From positions 1 to 34,844 of IMG/VR virus record IMGVR_UViG_3300032322_001045: a stretch of DNA of 34,844 nucleotides; one strand, given 5' to 3'. Under the pieces are notes generated by a model that searched no databases, had not been told where the DNA came from, and worked only from the letters and a program-made list of their open reading frames with translations. Positions 10,325 through 18,851 of this stretch are shown here, piece after piece (position 1 is the stretch's first letter; each line of letters opens with the position of its first letter). A program made the translations under genes and the position numbers. The stretch is from a virus.

Positions 10325-11846
10325 AAGCCTAGACGAAAAAGCCCTCTCCTCCCTCCTAAAATCACTGCCGACGCTTCCGAAGGCAGAAAAACAGGCGCTG
10401 CTCGAAGAGTTAGAGTCTTTCGCGCACAAAAAAGCCCTCAAAGCGGCGCGAGATGACTTTCTGCGGTTCTGCGCCCGTCTGTATCCAGACTGGAAAGAGG
10501 GTCCGCACCATCGATTTCTGAAACCGATCCTGCATGAGGTGCGAGACGGTACGCAAACACGGGTCACTGTCTCGATGCCCCCGCGTTTTGGCAAGTCTGA
10601 AACCATCGCGTATCTCTTCGTTGCATGGTACCTCGGGCACAACCCGCATCATCACATTATGATGGCGACGCACACGGCAGCGCTGTCCGCCGACTTCGGG
10701 CGCAAGGTCAGAAACCTGATCGATAGCCCCGCTTACCAAGAAATTTTCCCCGGAACACAGGTCTCCAAGGACAAAAGCGCGTCTGATAACTGGACGACGA
10801 CCGCTGGAGGCAAGTATCTGGCGATTGGTATCGGTGCAAACGTCGCCGGTCACGGCGCACACCTGCTTATCGCAGATGACCTTGTTTCTGAACAGGCGGT
10901 GCTTGCCAATCCTGACACGGCTTTTGCCGTGGCTTGGGAGTATATGCAGGTCGGTCCGCTCCAGCGTCTGATGCCGGGTGGACGGATCGTGATGATCGGC
11001 ACCCGCTGGGGTAAAAAAGATCCGATTGGGCGTGCGCTGCAGTGGGCTGTGGACAATCCCGAGAGTATCCCTTGGAGAGAAGTGCGGTTCCCCGCCATTC
11101 TGCCTTCCGGCAGGAGTCTCTGGCCTGAGCAGTGGCCTGTTGAGCAGTTGCAGGCTAAGAAAGCGGGGATGCAGGCGCAGTTTTGGTCTGCGCAGTACAT
11201 GCAGGATCCGACCTCTGAAGAGGGCGCGATCCTCAAGCGCGAGTGGTGGAAGCTCTGGGATCACGATTCTCCGCCCCCAGTGGAGTTCACTATACAAGTG
11301 TGGGACACCGCGCACGACACAAAGAGTCACAACGACTACAGTGCATGCGTCACGATGGGGGTGTTTTTTAATGAAGAGCGCAGCCGTCACGAGATCATTC
11401 TCTTGAACGCGCTCAAAGATCGGCTGGAGTTTCCGGACCTCAAGAAGAAATGTCTGGAGCACTTCAAGGAGTGGAACCCGGACTGCTTGCTGATTGAGAA
11501 GAAAGCGGCAGGTGCGCCGCTGATTCAAGAACTGCGGCAGATGGACATGTACGTGGAAGAGTACAGTCCCTCGAGGGGCAAAGCCGGAGTTTCAAACGAT
11601 AAGCGAGCGCGTGTGAATGCCGTAGCTCCTGTGCTTTTTGATGGTGCCGTCTGGGCACCCGACCTCCGCTGGGCGCACGAATTGATCAACGAATGCGCTG
11701 AATTTCCCAACGGAGAGCACGACGACTATGTAGACTGTGTCACTATGGCGCTGATGCGCTTTCGTCGTGGGGGGTTTGTTTCCTTATCAGACGACCGGCG
11801 CGAAGATCAGAAGTACTTCAAGGCGCGTCGAAAGGCGTACTACTGA
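10317..11846 (+). CDS. terL: Terminase large subunit (509 aa)
   Basis: ATP-driven DNA packaging motor and headful/end nuclease. Seen: Walker A variant PPRFGKS (88-94) after VSM, Walker B LLIADD (183-188), coupling motif GTRW (228-231), then an RNase H-like nuclease domain with D330 (VWDTAHDTKS), E394 (LLIEKKAAG) and the D469-D470-D473 cluster (HDDYVDC). The length is normal for the family, and the C-terminus resembles the TIGR01630-type large terminases. The start overlaps the small-subunit stop. The protein acts at the portal of the prohead. All key residues are present, so it should be functional. Confidence 0.95.
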   Translation: MLESLDEKALSSLLKSLPTLPKAEKQALLEELESFAHKKALKAARDDFLRFCARLYPDWKEGPHHRFLKPILHEVRDGTQTRVTVSMPPRFGKSETIAYLFVAWYLGHNPHHHIMMATHTAALSADFGRKVRNLIDSPAYQEIFPGTQVSKDKSASDNWTTTAGGKYLAIGIGANVAGHGAHLLIADDLVSEQAVLANPDTAFAVAWEYMQVGPLQRLMPGGRIVMIGTRWGKKDPIGRALQWAVDNPESIPWREVRFPAILPSGRSLWPEQWPVEQLQAKKAGMQAQFWSAQYMQDPTSEEGAILKREWWKLWDHDSPPPVEFTIQVWDTAHDTKSHNDYSACVTMGVFFNEERSRHEIILLNALKDRLEFPDLKKKCLEHFKEWNPDCLLIEKKAAGAPLIQELRQMDMYVEEYSPSRGKAGVSNDKRARVNAVAPVLFDGAVWAPDLRWAHELINECAEFPNGEHDDYVDCVTMALMRFRRGGFVSLSDDRREDQKYFKARRKAYY

Positions 11847-11860
11847 AAAGGTAAGTAAGC

Positions 11861-14368
11861 ATGGCAACGAATATCGATAAAGCCCTCTATCAGGCACCCC
11901 AAGGCATGCTTAGTCTCGAAGAGACAGCACCGCCTATTGAAATTGAAATCGAGAATCCCGATGCCGTCAGCATTGGAATGGGCGACCTTGAGATTGAGCT
12001 GGTAAAAAGCAAAGCCGGTGAAGGCGGCGAATCGTTCGACGCCAATCTGGCCGAGTACATTGATGACAATGAACTGCAGTCGCTGGCTTCCGAGCTTTTG
12101 TCCGATTTTGAAGACGACGTTTCCAGCCGCAAAGACTGGATGCAGACGTACGTGGACGGTCTCGAATTGCTCGGGATGAAGATTGAGGAGCGCTCGGAGC
12201 CGTGGGAAGGCGCGTGTGGCGTGTACCACCCGATGCTCTCGGAAGCCCTCGTGAAGTTTCAGTCTGAGACCATGATGTCGACCTTCCCGGCGGCAGGCCC
12301 GGTGAAGACCAAGATCATCGGACGTGAGACTCCCGCCAAGAAAGAATCCGCAGATCGTGTCCAAGAAGACATGAACTATCAGTTGATGGAGCGGATGGTC
12401 GAGTACCGGCCTGAGCACGAGCGCATGCTCTGGGGTCTGGGACTGGCAGGCAACGCATTCAAGAAGGTCTACTACGACCCGCACATGGAGCGGCAGGTCT
12501 CCGTTTTTGTGCCCGCTGAAGACATCGTTGTGCCGTACGGAGCCTCAGATATTGAGACTGCGCCCCGTGTAACGCATGTGATGCGCAAGACCGAGAATGA
12601 GCTACGACGCCTGCAAGTCGCGGGCTTCTACTGCGACGTGGACTTGGGCGAACCCCTGAACACACTCGATGAGATTGAGAAGAAGATTGCGGAGAAGATG
12701 GGCTTTCGAGCCACCTCTGACGACCGCTTCAAGCTCCTCGAAATGCAGGTTGATCTGGACTTGCCCGGATACGAACACGAAGACGGCATCAAACTGCCAT
12801 ACATTGTGACTATCGAAAAGGGCACGCAGAAGGTTTTGGCTATCCGTAGGAACTGGGAAGAGACGGACAAGACCTACGCGAAGCGACAGCATCTCGTGCA
12901 TTACGGGTACATCCCCGGCTTTGGCTTCTATTGCTTTGGCCTGATCCACCTGATCGGTGCGTACGCCAAGAGCAGCACGTCGATTCTCCGGCAGCTTGTT
13001 GATGCAGGCACGCTGTCGAATCTTCCGGGCGGGTTCAAGTCTCGTGGGATGAGACTGAAAGACGACGATACGCCGATCTCTCCGGGAGAGTGGCGGGATG
13101 TTGACGTCCCGAGCGGAGCGATCCGCGACAACCTTCTGCCGCTGCCGTACAAAGAGCCTAGCCAAGTTTTGGCGGGCTTGATGGACAAGATCATTCAGGA
13201 AGGCCGTCGCTTTGCCAATACGGCGGACCTTCAGATCAGTGATATGTCCGCTCAAGCTCCGGTGGGTACCACGCTGGCTATTCTGGAGCGAACGCTCAAG
13301 ACGATGTCCGCCGTGCAGGCACGGATCCACTACTCGATGAAACAGGAGCTGAAACTCCTGAAGAACATCATCGCAGCCTACACGCCGGATGATTACAGCT
13401 ACGAGCCGGAAGTGGGCGACCGACGAGCCAAAAGGTCGGACTACGATGACGTTGACGTCATTCCGATCAGCGACCCCAACGCCAGCACGATGGCGCAGAA
13501 GATTGTTCAGTATCAGGCAGTCCTTCAGCTTGCGCAGGCCGCGCCTCAGATCTACAACATGCCGCTGTTGCACCGTCAGATGCTGGACGTGCTGGGCATC
13601 AAGAACGCCGAGAAACTCGTGCCGCTGGACGACGACCAGAAGCCGACAGATCCGGTGTCTGAGAATCAGAACGTGCTGATGATGAAGCCGGTCAAGGCGT
13701 TCATGTACCAAGACCATCAGGCCCACATCACGGTGCACATGTCGGCGATGCAGGATCCGAAGATTCAGGCGTTGCTGCAGAACAATCCGGCTGCGCCGCA
13801 GCTTATGCAGGCCATGCTCGCGCACATTAACGAGCATCTCGGGTTCGAGTATCGCAAGCAGATCGAGCAGCAGATGGGCATGCCTCTGCCTCCGCAGAAA
13901 GACGAGACTGGGGAGGATATCAATATGGACCCGTACGTCGAGGCGCAGTTGGCTCCGATGCTGGCGCAGGCGGCACAGAAGCTGTTGCAGCAGAACCAGC
14001 AACAAGCTGCACAACAGAAAGCTCAGCAGCAAGCACAGGATCCGCTGGTGCAGATGCAAATGCAGGAGCTTCAGATCAAGGCGCAAGAGCAGCAGCGTAA
14101 AGCTGCTAAGGATCAGGCCGATAACGCGCTGCGACAGCAGCAGTTGCAGATCGAGCGCGAAAAAATGGCCGCGCAGCAAGCCGTCGAGAACCAAAGAACG
14201 CAGGTTGATGCGCTCAAGACTGTTGCACAGCTAAAGAATAACGAGGCACAAGCCAGTCGGAAGCTTAACGTGGACGCGCTCAAACACGTGGCAGACATGA
14301 ACGTCGAGCGTGAGTTGCGTGCGATGCAGGAGCGGATGCGTGCGCGGCAGGAAAAAACAAAGGGGTAA
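11861..14368 (+). CDS. P22-type portal protein with long Gln-rich tail (835 aa)
   Basis: The portal forms the dodecameric ring at the packaging vertex. Seen: SRKDWMQTYVDGLELLGMK and the conserved stretch SEPWEGACGVYHPMLSEALVKFQSE near residues 85-130, then FPAAGPVKTKIIG, a central stem/wing region with RNLLPLPYKEPSQ, and from about residue 680 a Gln-rich helical segment (KLLQQNQQQAAQQKAQQQ) leading into a predicted coiled coil to the end. P22-like portals carry a C-terminal helical barrel, which this tail matches. At 835 residues it is longer than the P22 portal (725). The ribosome site is AAAGGTAAGTAAGC. It follows directly after the large terminase gene. Confidence 0.9.
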   Translation: MATNIDKALYQAPQGMLSLEETAPPIEIEIENPDAVSIGMGDLEIELVKSKAGEGGESFDANLAEYIDDNELQSLASELLSDFEDDVSSRKDWMQTYVDGLELLGMKIEERSEPWEGACGVYHPMLSEALVKFQSETMMSTFPAAGPVKTKIIGRETPAKKESADRVQEDMNYQLMERMVEYRPEHERMLWGLGLAGNAFKKVYYDPHMERQVSVFVPAEDIVVPYGASDIETAPRVTHVMRKTENELRRLQVAGFYCDVDLGEPLNTLDEIEKKIAEKMGFRATSDDRFKLLEMQVDLDLPGYEHEDGIKLPYIVTIEKGTQKVLAIRRNWEETDKTYAKRQHLVHYGYIPGFGFYCFGLIHLIGAYAKSSTSILRQLVDAGTLSNLPGGFKSRGMRLKDDDTPISPGEWRDVDVPSGAIRDNLLPLPYKEPSQVLAGLMDKIIQEGRRFANTADLQISDMSAQAPVGTTLAILERTLKTMSAVQARIHYSMKQELKLLKNIIAAYTPDDYSYEPEVGDRRAKRSDYDDVDVIPISDPNASTMAQKIVQYQAVLQLAQAAPQIYNMPLLHRQMLDVLGIKNAEKLVPLDDDQKPTDPVSENQNVLMMKPVKAFMYQDHQAHITVHMSAMQDPKIQALLQNNPAAPQLMQAMLAHINEHLGFEYRKQIEQQMGMPLPPQKDETGEDINMDPYVEAQLAPMLAQAAQKLLQQNQQQAAQQKAQQQAQDPLVQMQMQELQIKAQEQQRKAAKDQADNALRQQQLQIEREKMAAQQAVENQRTQVDALKTVAQLKNNEAQASRKLNVDALKHVADMNVERELRAMQERMRARQEKTKG

Positions 14369-14374
14369 GCAGGC

Positions 14375-14563
14375 ATGGACGTTTTTGAAGTGCTGATTCA
14401 GCAGACTGACGAGAAAGTCGAGCAGTTGAAAGAACACTTGGCGGAAGGAAAAGCGTCCAGCTTTGAAGAGTACAAACGATTGTGCGGGGAGATTCGAGGT
14501 CTACTCCTTGCGCGTGGCTACGTCATAGACCTTCAACAAAAAATGGAGTACTCGGATGAATGA
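14375..14563 (+). CDS. Small helical protein between portal and GroES-like gene (62 aa)
   Basis: MDVFEVLIQQTDEKVEQLKE starts 6 bases after the portal stop, with GGGGTAAGCAGGC upstream. It is an acidic, fully helical 62-residue protein ending MEYSDE. Similar small genes next to portals in related phages are usually unannotated (recollection). It overlaps the next gene by 8 bases. It may be a minor head or portal-associated factor (inference). Confidence 0.78.
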   Translation: MDVFEVLIQQTDEKVEQLKEHLAEGKASSFEEYKRLCGEIRGLLLARGYVIDLQQKMEYSDE

Positions 14564-14972
14564 AATTTTGCTGGCTACAAACCCCAGCAGCCCACAAGTT
14601 GTCGGAATGTATCGTCCCGACGCGACGGCAGAAGAGAAAGCAACACAACTCCCAGCTCCGTCTGGCTATCGCATCCTGTGTGCGGTGCCTGACATCGAGA
14701 AAGAGTTTGAAAGCGGTCTCGTCAAATCGGATGAGACGATCCGGATGGAAGAAACGCTCACAACCGTGCTGTTTGTTGTGGAGCTGGGTCCGGATTGTTA
14801 TAAAGATCCTGCGCGGTTCCCGACGGGGCCGTGGTGCAAGCAAGGAGATTTTGTACTGGTGCGCCCGTACTCAGGCTCTCGGCTTGTCATTCACGGCAAA
14901 GAGTTCCGACTCATCAATGATGACTCGGTTGAAGGTGTAGTTCAAGATCCACGCGGCATCCGCCGCAAGTAA
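14556..14972 (+). CDS. GroES-like co-chaperonin (Cpn10 fold, 138 aa)
   Basis: After a 35-residue N-terminal extension the sequence runs GYRILCAVPDIEKEFESG (37-54), VLFVVELGPDCYKDP (71-85), then KQGDFVLVRPYSGSRLVIHGKEFRLI (95-120) and NDDSVEGVV (121-129). This matches the Cpn10 order: strand, mobile loop, V.avG, GD.V, G....I....y.i and ..di.avv. The mobile-loop region (about 51-66) is present but diverged, so GroEL binding is plausible, not shown. No GroEL gene is in the window. Its place among the head genes suggests it assists capsid folding, as T4 gp31 does with host GroEL. Confidence 0.82.
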   Translation: MNEILLATNPSSPQVVGMYRPDATAEEKATQLPAPSGYRILCAVPDIEKEFESGLVKSDETIRMEETLTTVLFVVELGPDCYKDPARFPTGPWCKQGDFVLVRPYSGSRLVIHGKEFRLINDDSVEGVVQDPRGIRRK

Positions 14973-14984
14973 GAGGAGTACAAG

Positions 14985-15929
14985 ATGCCTCAATTTGAAC
15001 AGGAAGAGTTTAAGTTCCCTGACGAAACCAACCAGAAAAAGGGTGGTGCCGAGCAGGATCAGTTTGAAATCGAGATCGAAGACGATACGCCCGAAGAAGA
15101 TCGCGGACGTACGCCGCTACCAAAGCCGCTGGTTGAAGAGCTTGAGCAGGATGAGCTTGACGACTACGACGAGAAGGTCAAGACCAAATTTAAGCAGATG
15201 CGGAAAGTTTGGCACGACGAGCGTCGGGAAAAGGAAGCCGCTCTCAGGGAACAACAAGAAGCCATCACGCTTGCGCAGCGCCTGCTTGAAGAAAACAAGC
15301 AGATCAAAAGCATTTTGATCACAGGCGAGAAGGAGTATGTTGCCACTGCGCAACATGCTGCCGAGATGGAGCTTAATGCAGCAAAGCAGGCTTTGAAACA
15401 GGCACACGAAGAGTTTGATGCCGACAAGATTGTTGAAGCTCAACAAGCTTTGCAAACGGCGAACTTCAAATTGATGCAGGCAAAGAGTTTCAAGCTTCCT
15501 GCTTTACAACAGGAAGAAAATGCGGTACAAAGTGTTCCAAGAGCTGAATCAGCCGCTCCTAAAGCCGATACCAAGGCGCTTGCGTGGCAAGAGCGCAATC
15601 CTTGGTTTGGGGCGAATAAGGGGATGACCGCCTTTGCTCTCGGGCTTCACTCAGAGCTTGAAGAGAGTGGGGTGCAGGTTGGTTCAGACATGTATTACTC
15701 CGAGTTGGACAAAACACTTCGGAAAAGATTCCCAGACTATTTTGGGAATGACAGTGATAGGAACTCTCAGAAAACGAGAGCTAACACCGTAGTCGCTCCG
15801 GCAACGCGCAGCACGTCTTCAAACAAGATCAAGCTGAAGCAGAGCCAAGTCCAGTTGGCAAAGAAACTGGGCCTTACGCCGGAACAATACGCACGGGAAC
15901 TTGTGAAAATGGAGTCTCAAAATGGCTGA
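14985..15929 (+). CDS. Scaffolding-like head protein (314 aa)
   Basis: The acidic N-terminus (EFKFPDETNQKK, IEIEDDTPEED) is followed by a long charged coiled coil (residues about 65-165, DEKVKTKFKQMRKVWHDERR onward), then WQERNPWFGANKGMTAFALG (about 205-224), YYSELDKTLRKRFPDYFG and a basic C-terminal helix. Acidic, coiled-coil, with a basic end placed just before the capsid genes is the usual scaffold pattern. It would act inside the prohead and leave before packaging finishes. The ribosome site is AAGAGGAGTACAAG. It overlaps the next gene by 8 bases. Confidence 0.8.
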   Translation: MPQFEQEEFKFPDETNQKKGGAEQDQFEIEIEDDTPEEDRGRTPLPKPLVEELEQDELDDYDEKVKTKFKQMRKVWHDERREKEAALREQQEAITLAQRLLEENKQIKSILITGEKEYVATAQHAAEMELNAAKQALKQAHEEFDADKIVEAQQALQTANFKLMQAKSFKLPALQQEENAVQSVPRAESAAPKADTKALAWQERNPWFGANKGMTAFALGLHSELEESGVQVGSDMYYSELDKTLRKRFPDYFGNDSDRNSQKTRANTVVAPATRSTSSNKIKLKQSQVQLAKKLGLTPEQYARELVKMESQNG

Positions 15930-16371
15930 AAGTCGCACGCCCCGTGATGTTGAAACGCGGGAATCCAAATCGCGCCCTAAACAGTGGCAGCAACCCGAGT
16001 CGCTTCCTGAGCCTGACAAAATGCCGGGATACGCGTACCGATGGATTCGTGTTTCTACGCTGAATACGGCTGATCCTCGCAACCTTTCTGGAAAACTTCG
16101 TGAAGGTTGGGAGCCTGTTCCTGTCGAAGAACAGCCCAAATTCAAACTGCTGGTCGATCCGTCGTCACGGTTTCGTGACAACATTGAGATTGGCGGGTTG
16201 CTTCTCTGCAAAACCCCGGCTGAGTTTGTTGATCAGCGTACAGCGCACTTCAACAAACAGGCCGCAGGGCAAATGGAGTCTGTCGACAACAATCTAATGC
16301 GTCAGAGTGACCCGAGGATGCCGCTCTTCAAAGAGCGTAAGTCTTCGACCAGCTTTGGCAAAGGCATCTAA
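15922..16371 (+). CDS. Conserved head-region protein (149 aa)
   Basis: The protein starts MAESRTPRDVETRESKSRPK with a long charged, probably disordered N-terminus, then GYAYRWIRVSTLNTADPRNL, KLREGWEPVPVEEQPKFKLL and DNIEIGGLLLCKTPAEFVDQ. A small protein of this type often sits between scaffold and capsid genes in related phages and is assumed to be a minor head component. The exact role is not known. The start overlaps the scaffold stop by 8 bases. Confidence 0.75.
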   Translation: MAESRTPRDVETRESKSRPKQWQQPESLPEPDKMPGYAYRWIRVSTLNTADPRNLSGKLREGWEPVPVEEQPKFKLLVDPSSRFRDNIEIGGLLLCKTPAEFVDQRTAHFNKQAAGQMESVDNNLMRQSDPRMPLFKERKSSTSFGKGI

Positions 16372-16386
16372 TTTTAGGAGTCTTAA

Positions 16387-17223
16387 ATGGCTTATCCTGT
16401 TATTGCAGCCCCTTACGGCTATCGACCGATCAATCTGATCGGTGGACAGGTTTTTTCGGGGTCCACCCGAAACTACCCGATTGCGTACAACTACAACCAG
16501 AACATCTTCTACGGTGATCCGGTTACGATCTCATCGGGCTTTGTGGTTGTTGCAACCGCCCCGATGAGCACGACCAACACCACGGTTGGTATCTTCTTGG
16601 GTTGCTCGTTCACGAACCCCATCACCAAGCAGAAGCAGTTCCAGCAGTACTATCCGCTGAACACCGCTGCCGGTGATATTGAAGCAATCGTCTGCGACGA
16701 TCCGGACACGGTCTTCCGTATGGCAGTTGTTCAGACTGCTAGCGGTGCGACCGGAACGGCCATTGGTTCGATGTCGCAACTGGCGGTAGGTGTTAACGTC
16801 GCAGGTTCGACAATTACCACGGGCAACATCAGCACTGGCAACAGTACGCTGGGTGTGGTTGGCGTAACGGCTAACCAAGCGGGTGGTGGCTGGCGGGTTC
16901 TGGGGCTTGTCCCTGACACGCAGATCGATACGGGCTGCACCTACGTTTCCGGGACGGGTACGACTTCGATTGTTGTGTCGGGCCTGACGATTGGGCAGGT
17001 GATTCAGATTGGTACGGACATGTACCAACAGCAGACCAACGGTCAGTTGCAGTGGGTTGGAGCGGTTAACTCTCAGGTTACCGTGTCCTCGACGACCTCG
17101 CAGACGCTGACGATGTCGGCGAACACGACTATCAGTGGTTCGAGCACCCCGCTTACGCTGGTTCAGTCGCCGGAGATCTTTGCGAAGATCAACTTCAGCG
17201 CCCACCGTTATTACGTTGCTTAA
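16387..17223 (+). CDS. Predicted capsid decoration/structural protein (278 aa)
   Basis: The N-terminus MAYPVIAAPYGYRPINLIGGQ, followed by GSTRNYPIAYNYNQNIFYGD, is a recurring signature in phage head proteins encoded just before the capsid gene. The rest is Thr/Ser/Gly-rich and beta-stranded (VSGTGTTSIVVSGLTIGQVI, TSQTLTMSANTTISGSS). It ends INFSAHRYYVA. The ribosome site TTAGGAGTCTTAA is strong. It probably coats or stabilises the shell (inference from position). Confidence 0.75.
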   Translation: MAYPVIAAPYGYRPINLIGGQVFSGSTRNYPIAYNYNQNIFYGDPVTISSGFVVVATAPMSTTNTTVGIFLGCSFTNPITKQKQFQQYYPLNTAAGDIEAIVCDDPDTVFRMAVVQTASGATGTAIGSMSQLAVGVNVAGSTITTGNISTGNSTLGVVGVTANQAGGGWRVLGLVPDTQIDTGCTYVSGTGTTSIVVSGLTIGQVIQIGTDMYQQQTNGQLQWVGAVNSQVTVSSTTSQTLTMSANTTISGSSTPLTLVQSPEIFAKINFSAHRYYVA

Positions 17224-17235
17224 GGAGTAACTTAA

Positions 17236-18144
17236 ATGGCTATTTCACGCGCACAACTGCTTAAGGAACTCCTGCCGGGTCTGAACGCGCTGTTCGGTCT
17301 GGAGTACGCTCGTTACGGCGAAGAGCACAAAGAGATCTACGAAACCGAGACTTCGGAACGTAGCTTTGAAGAGGAGACCAAGCTGTCGGGCTTCTCTGCT
17401 GCTCCCGTCAAGAACGAGGGTCAAGCCATTGCGTACGACAATGCGCAGGAAGCTTGGACGGCTCGTTATAACCACGAAACCATCGCTCTGGGTTTCTCGC
17501 TGACGGAAGAGGCCATTGAGGACAACCTCTATGACTCGCTGTCGGCGCGTTATACCAAAGGACTGGCTCGTGCGATGGCGTACACCAAGCAGGTTAAATC
17601 TGCTGCAGTTCTGAACAACGGCTTCAACAACGCCTTCCTCGGTGGAGACGGTGTTGCGCTGTTCAGTACCGCCCACCCGCTGGTTAACGGCGAAACCAAC
17701 AGCAACCGTCCTTCGACTGCTGCCGACCTGAATGAGACCTCGCTTGAGGCTGCTGTGATTCAGATCGCTGCGTGGACCGACGAGCGTGGGCTGCTGATCG
17801 CTGCCAAGCCCAAGAAGCTGATTGTTCCTCCCAACCTGATGTTCGTTGCAACCCGCCTGCTTGAAACTGAGCTGCGTGTTGGTACGGCTGACAACGACAT
17901 CAACGCGCTCAAGAATAACGGTTCGATCCCCGGTGGCTACACCGTGAACCACTTCTTGACCGACACTAACGCTTGGTTCCTGACCACCGACGTTCCCAAC
18001 GGCATGAAGCATTTTGTGCGGACTCCGCTGCAGAACTCGATGGACGGAGACTTCGACACGGGTAACGTGCGGTACAAGGCTCGTGAGCGTTATTCGTTCG
18101 GTTGGTCCGATCCGCTCGGTATGTTCGGAAGCCCCGGTGCTTAA
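17236..18144 (+). CDS. Major capsid protein, gpT-like HK97 fold (302 aa)
   Basis: Main shell subunit. Seen: YEVE-like segment EIYETETSERSFEEETKLSG (34-53), YDNAQEAWTARYNHETIALGF, EEAIEDNLYDSLSARYTKGLARAMAYTK, then FSTAHPLVNG (near 140-150), AAKPKKLIVPPNLMFVATRL and the C-terminal RYSFGWSDPLGMFGSPGA. The order agrees with the Mu-like gpT family of HK97-fold capsid proteins, about 300 residues. The ribosome site is AAGGAGTAACTTAA. Codon use is strongly biased compared with the early genes, as expected for an abundant protein. A strong terminator follows it. Confidence 0.9.
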   Translation: MAISRAQLLKELLPGLNALFGLEYARYGEEHKEIYETETSERSFEEETKLSGFSAAPVKNEGQAIAYDNAQEAWTARYNHETIALGFSLTEEAIEDNLYDSLSARYTKGLARAMAYTKQVKSAAVLNNGFNNAFLGGDGVALFSTAHPLVNGETNSNRPSTAADLNETSLEAAVIQIAAWTDERGLLIAAKPKKLIVPPNLMFVATRLLETELRVGTADNDINALKNNGSIPGGYTVNHFLTDTNAWFLTTDVPNGMKHFVRTPLQNSMDGDFDTGNVRYKARERYSFGWSDPLGMFGSPGA

Positions 18145-18165
18145 TAAGCGCTGAGCTGAGAACAG

Positions 18166-18195
18166 GAAGGGGGCTTGCGCCCCCTTTTCTTTTGT
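18166..18195 (+). terminator. Rho-independent terminator after capsid gene
   Basis: GGGGGC-TTGC-GCCCCC followed by TTTTCTTTT, 25 bases after the capsid stop. It is a textbook intrinsic terminator and likely sets a high ratio of capsid to downstream tail transcripts. Confidence 0.92.
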
Positions 18196-18224
18196 GCTAA
18201 AACGCTGTTATCCGTAACCCCCAA

Positions 18225-18286
18225 CCCATCAGACCGGTACGGCGGACGTCATGCAGACTGGTGGGTGACTCGCATGTGAGGATTAA
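18225..18286 (+). ncRNA. Possible H-type pseudoknot leader of the 172-aa gene
   Basis: CCCATCAG (18225-18232) can pair with CTGGTGGG (18258-18265; 8 bp, one G-U). CATGC (18250-18254), in its loop, can pair with GCATG (18272-18276) just downstream. Together they make a pseudoknot that ends 2 bases before the GAGGA ribosome site at 18278. It could control translation or be a riboswitch-like element; no known class was recognised. Confidence 0.35.
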
Positions 18287-18805
18287 ATGGCTAACACTAC
18301 TTTCTCCGGCCCAGTTCGTTCGCAGAACGGTTTTCAAACCATTTCCGTAAATTCCACTACGGGTGCGGTTACCACGACTTCTACTCTTGGCCCCGCTACT
18401 AGCGTGACCGATCTGACGACCACAAATTTGGTCTTTACTGACCAGAACCACCCAACGACTGCCGCAATCAACGCATCGGCCACCGCCACCCCAGCAGAAG
18501 TTTTAACTGGCTACATCACCTCCACCTCTGCTTCCGCAACGACCATTACGTTGCCCACGGGTACGTTGCTTGGCGCTGCTATTGGTGCGGTCAGAGGTAC
18601 CGTGCTTGAGTTGTATGTTGATAATACTGCTGGCGCAAACACAGTGACCATTGCGGTTGCTGTCAACGGCATCTTGTCCACCGCTGCTACGGACAGTTCA
18701 GGCTCGTTTGGCGACTTGACGATTGCCTCTGGTGCCACGGGCCTTGCCCGGTTCACCATCATGTTCTCCAGCCCTACCGCATACGTGTTCACTCGCACTG
18801 CCTAA
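18287..18805 (+). CDS. Predicted virion structural protein, FSGPVRSQNGF type (172 aa)
   Basis: MANTTFSGPVRSQNGFQTIS is a motif I associate with small beta-rich head or decoration proteins in environmental phages. The body is Thr/Ala/Ser-rich with strands (ATTITLPTGTLLGAAIGAV, NTVTIAVAVNGILSTAATDS, ARFTIMFSSPTAYVFTRTA). Few charges, no membrane segment. It is a free-standing transcription or translation unit: terminators lie on both sides and a possible structured leader precedes it. A shell or vertex protein is likely; not proven. Confidence 0.72.
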   Translation: MANTTFSGPVRSQNGFQTISVNSTTGAVTTTSTLGPATSVTDLTTTNLVFTDQNHPTTAAINASATATPAEVLTGYITSTSASATTITLPTGTLLGAAIGAVRGTVLELYVDNTAGANTVTIAVAVNGILSTAATDSSGSFGDLTIASGATGLARFTIMFSSPTAYVFTRTA

Positions 18806-18814
18806 TCAACCCAA

Positions 18815-18840
18815 GGGGCTTCGGCCCCCTGTTTAGCTTT
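18815..18840 (+). terminator. Rho-independent terminator (UUCG loop)
   Basis: GGGGC-TTCG-GCCCC with the very stable UUCG tetraloop, followed by CCTGTTTAGCTTT. The T-run is moderate. It ends just before the ribosome site (AAGGAG) of the 959-aa gene. Confidence 0.75.
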
Positions 18841-18851
18841 AAGGAGTTGCT

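Noticed and set aside
10410-11528. 372-codon open frame on the - strand
   Set aside because: Antisense to the large terminase, which has all its motifs intact.
12602-14194. 530-codon open frame on the - strand
   Set aside because: Antisense to the portal gene; the Leu/His/Arg-rich product is what antisense of a Gln/Glu/Asp-rich gene looks like.
14400-14430. CTGACGAGAAAG resembling a hammerhead core
   Set aside because: CTGACGA runs directly into GAAA without stem II, and no stem I or III can form. It is ordinary coding sequence of the 62-aa gene.
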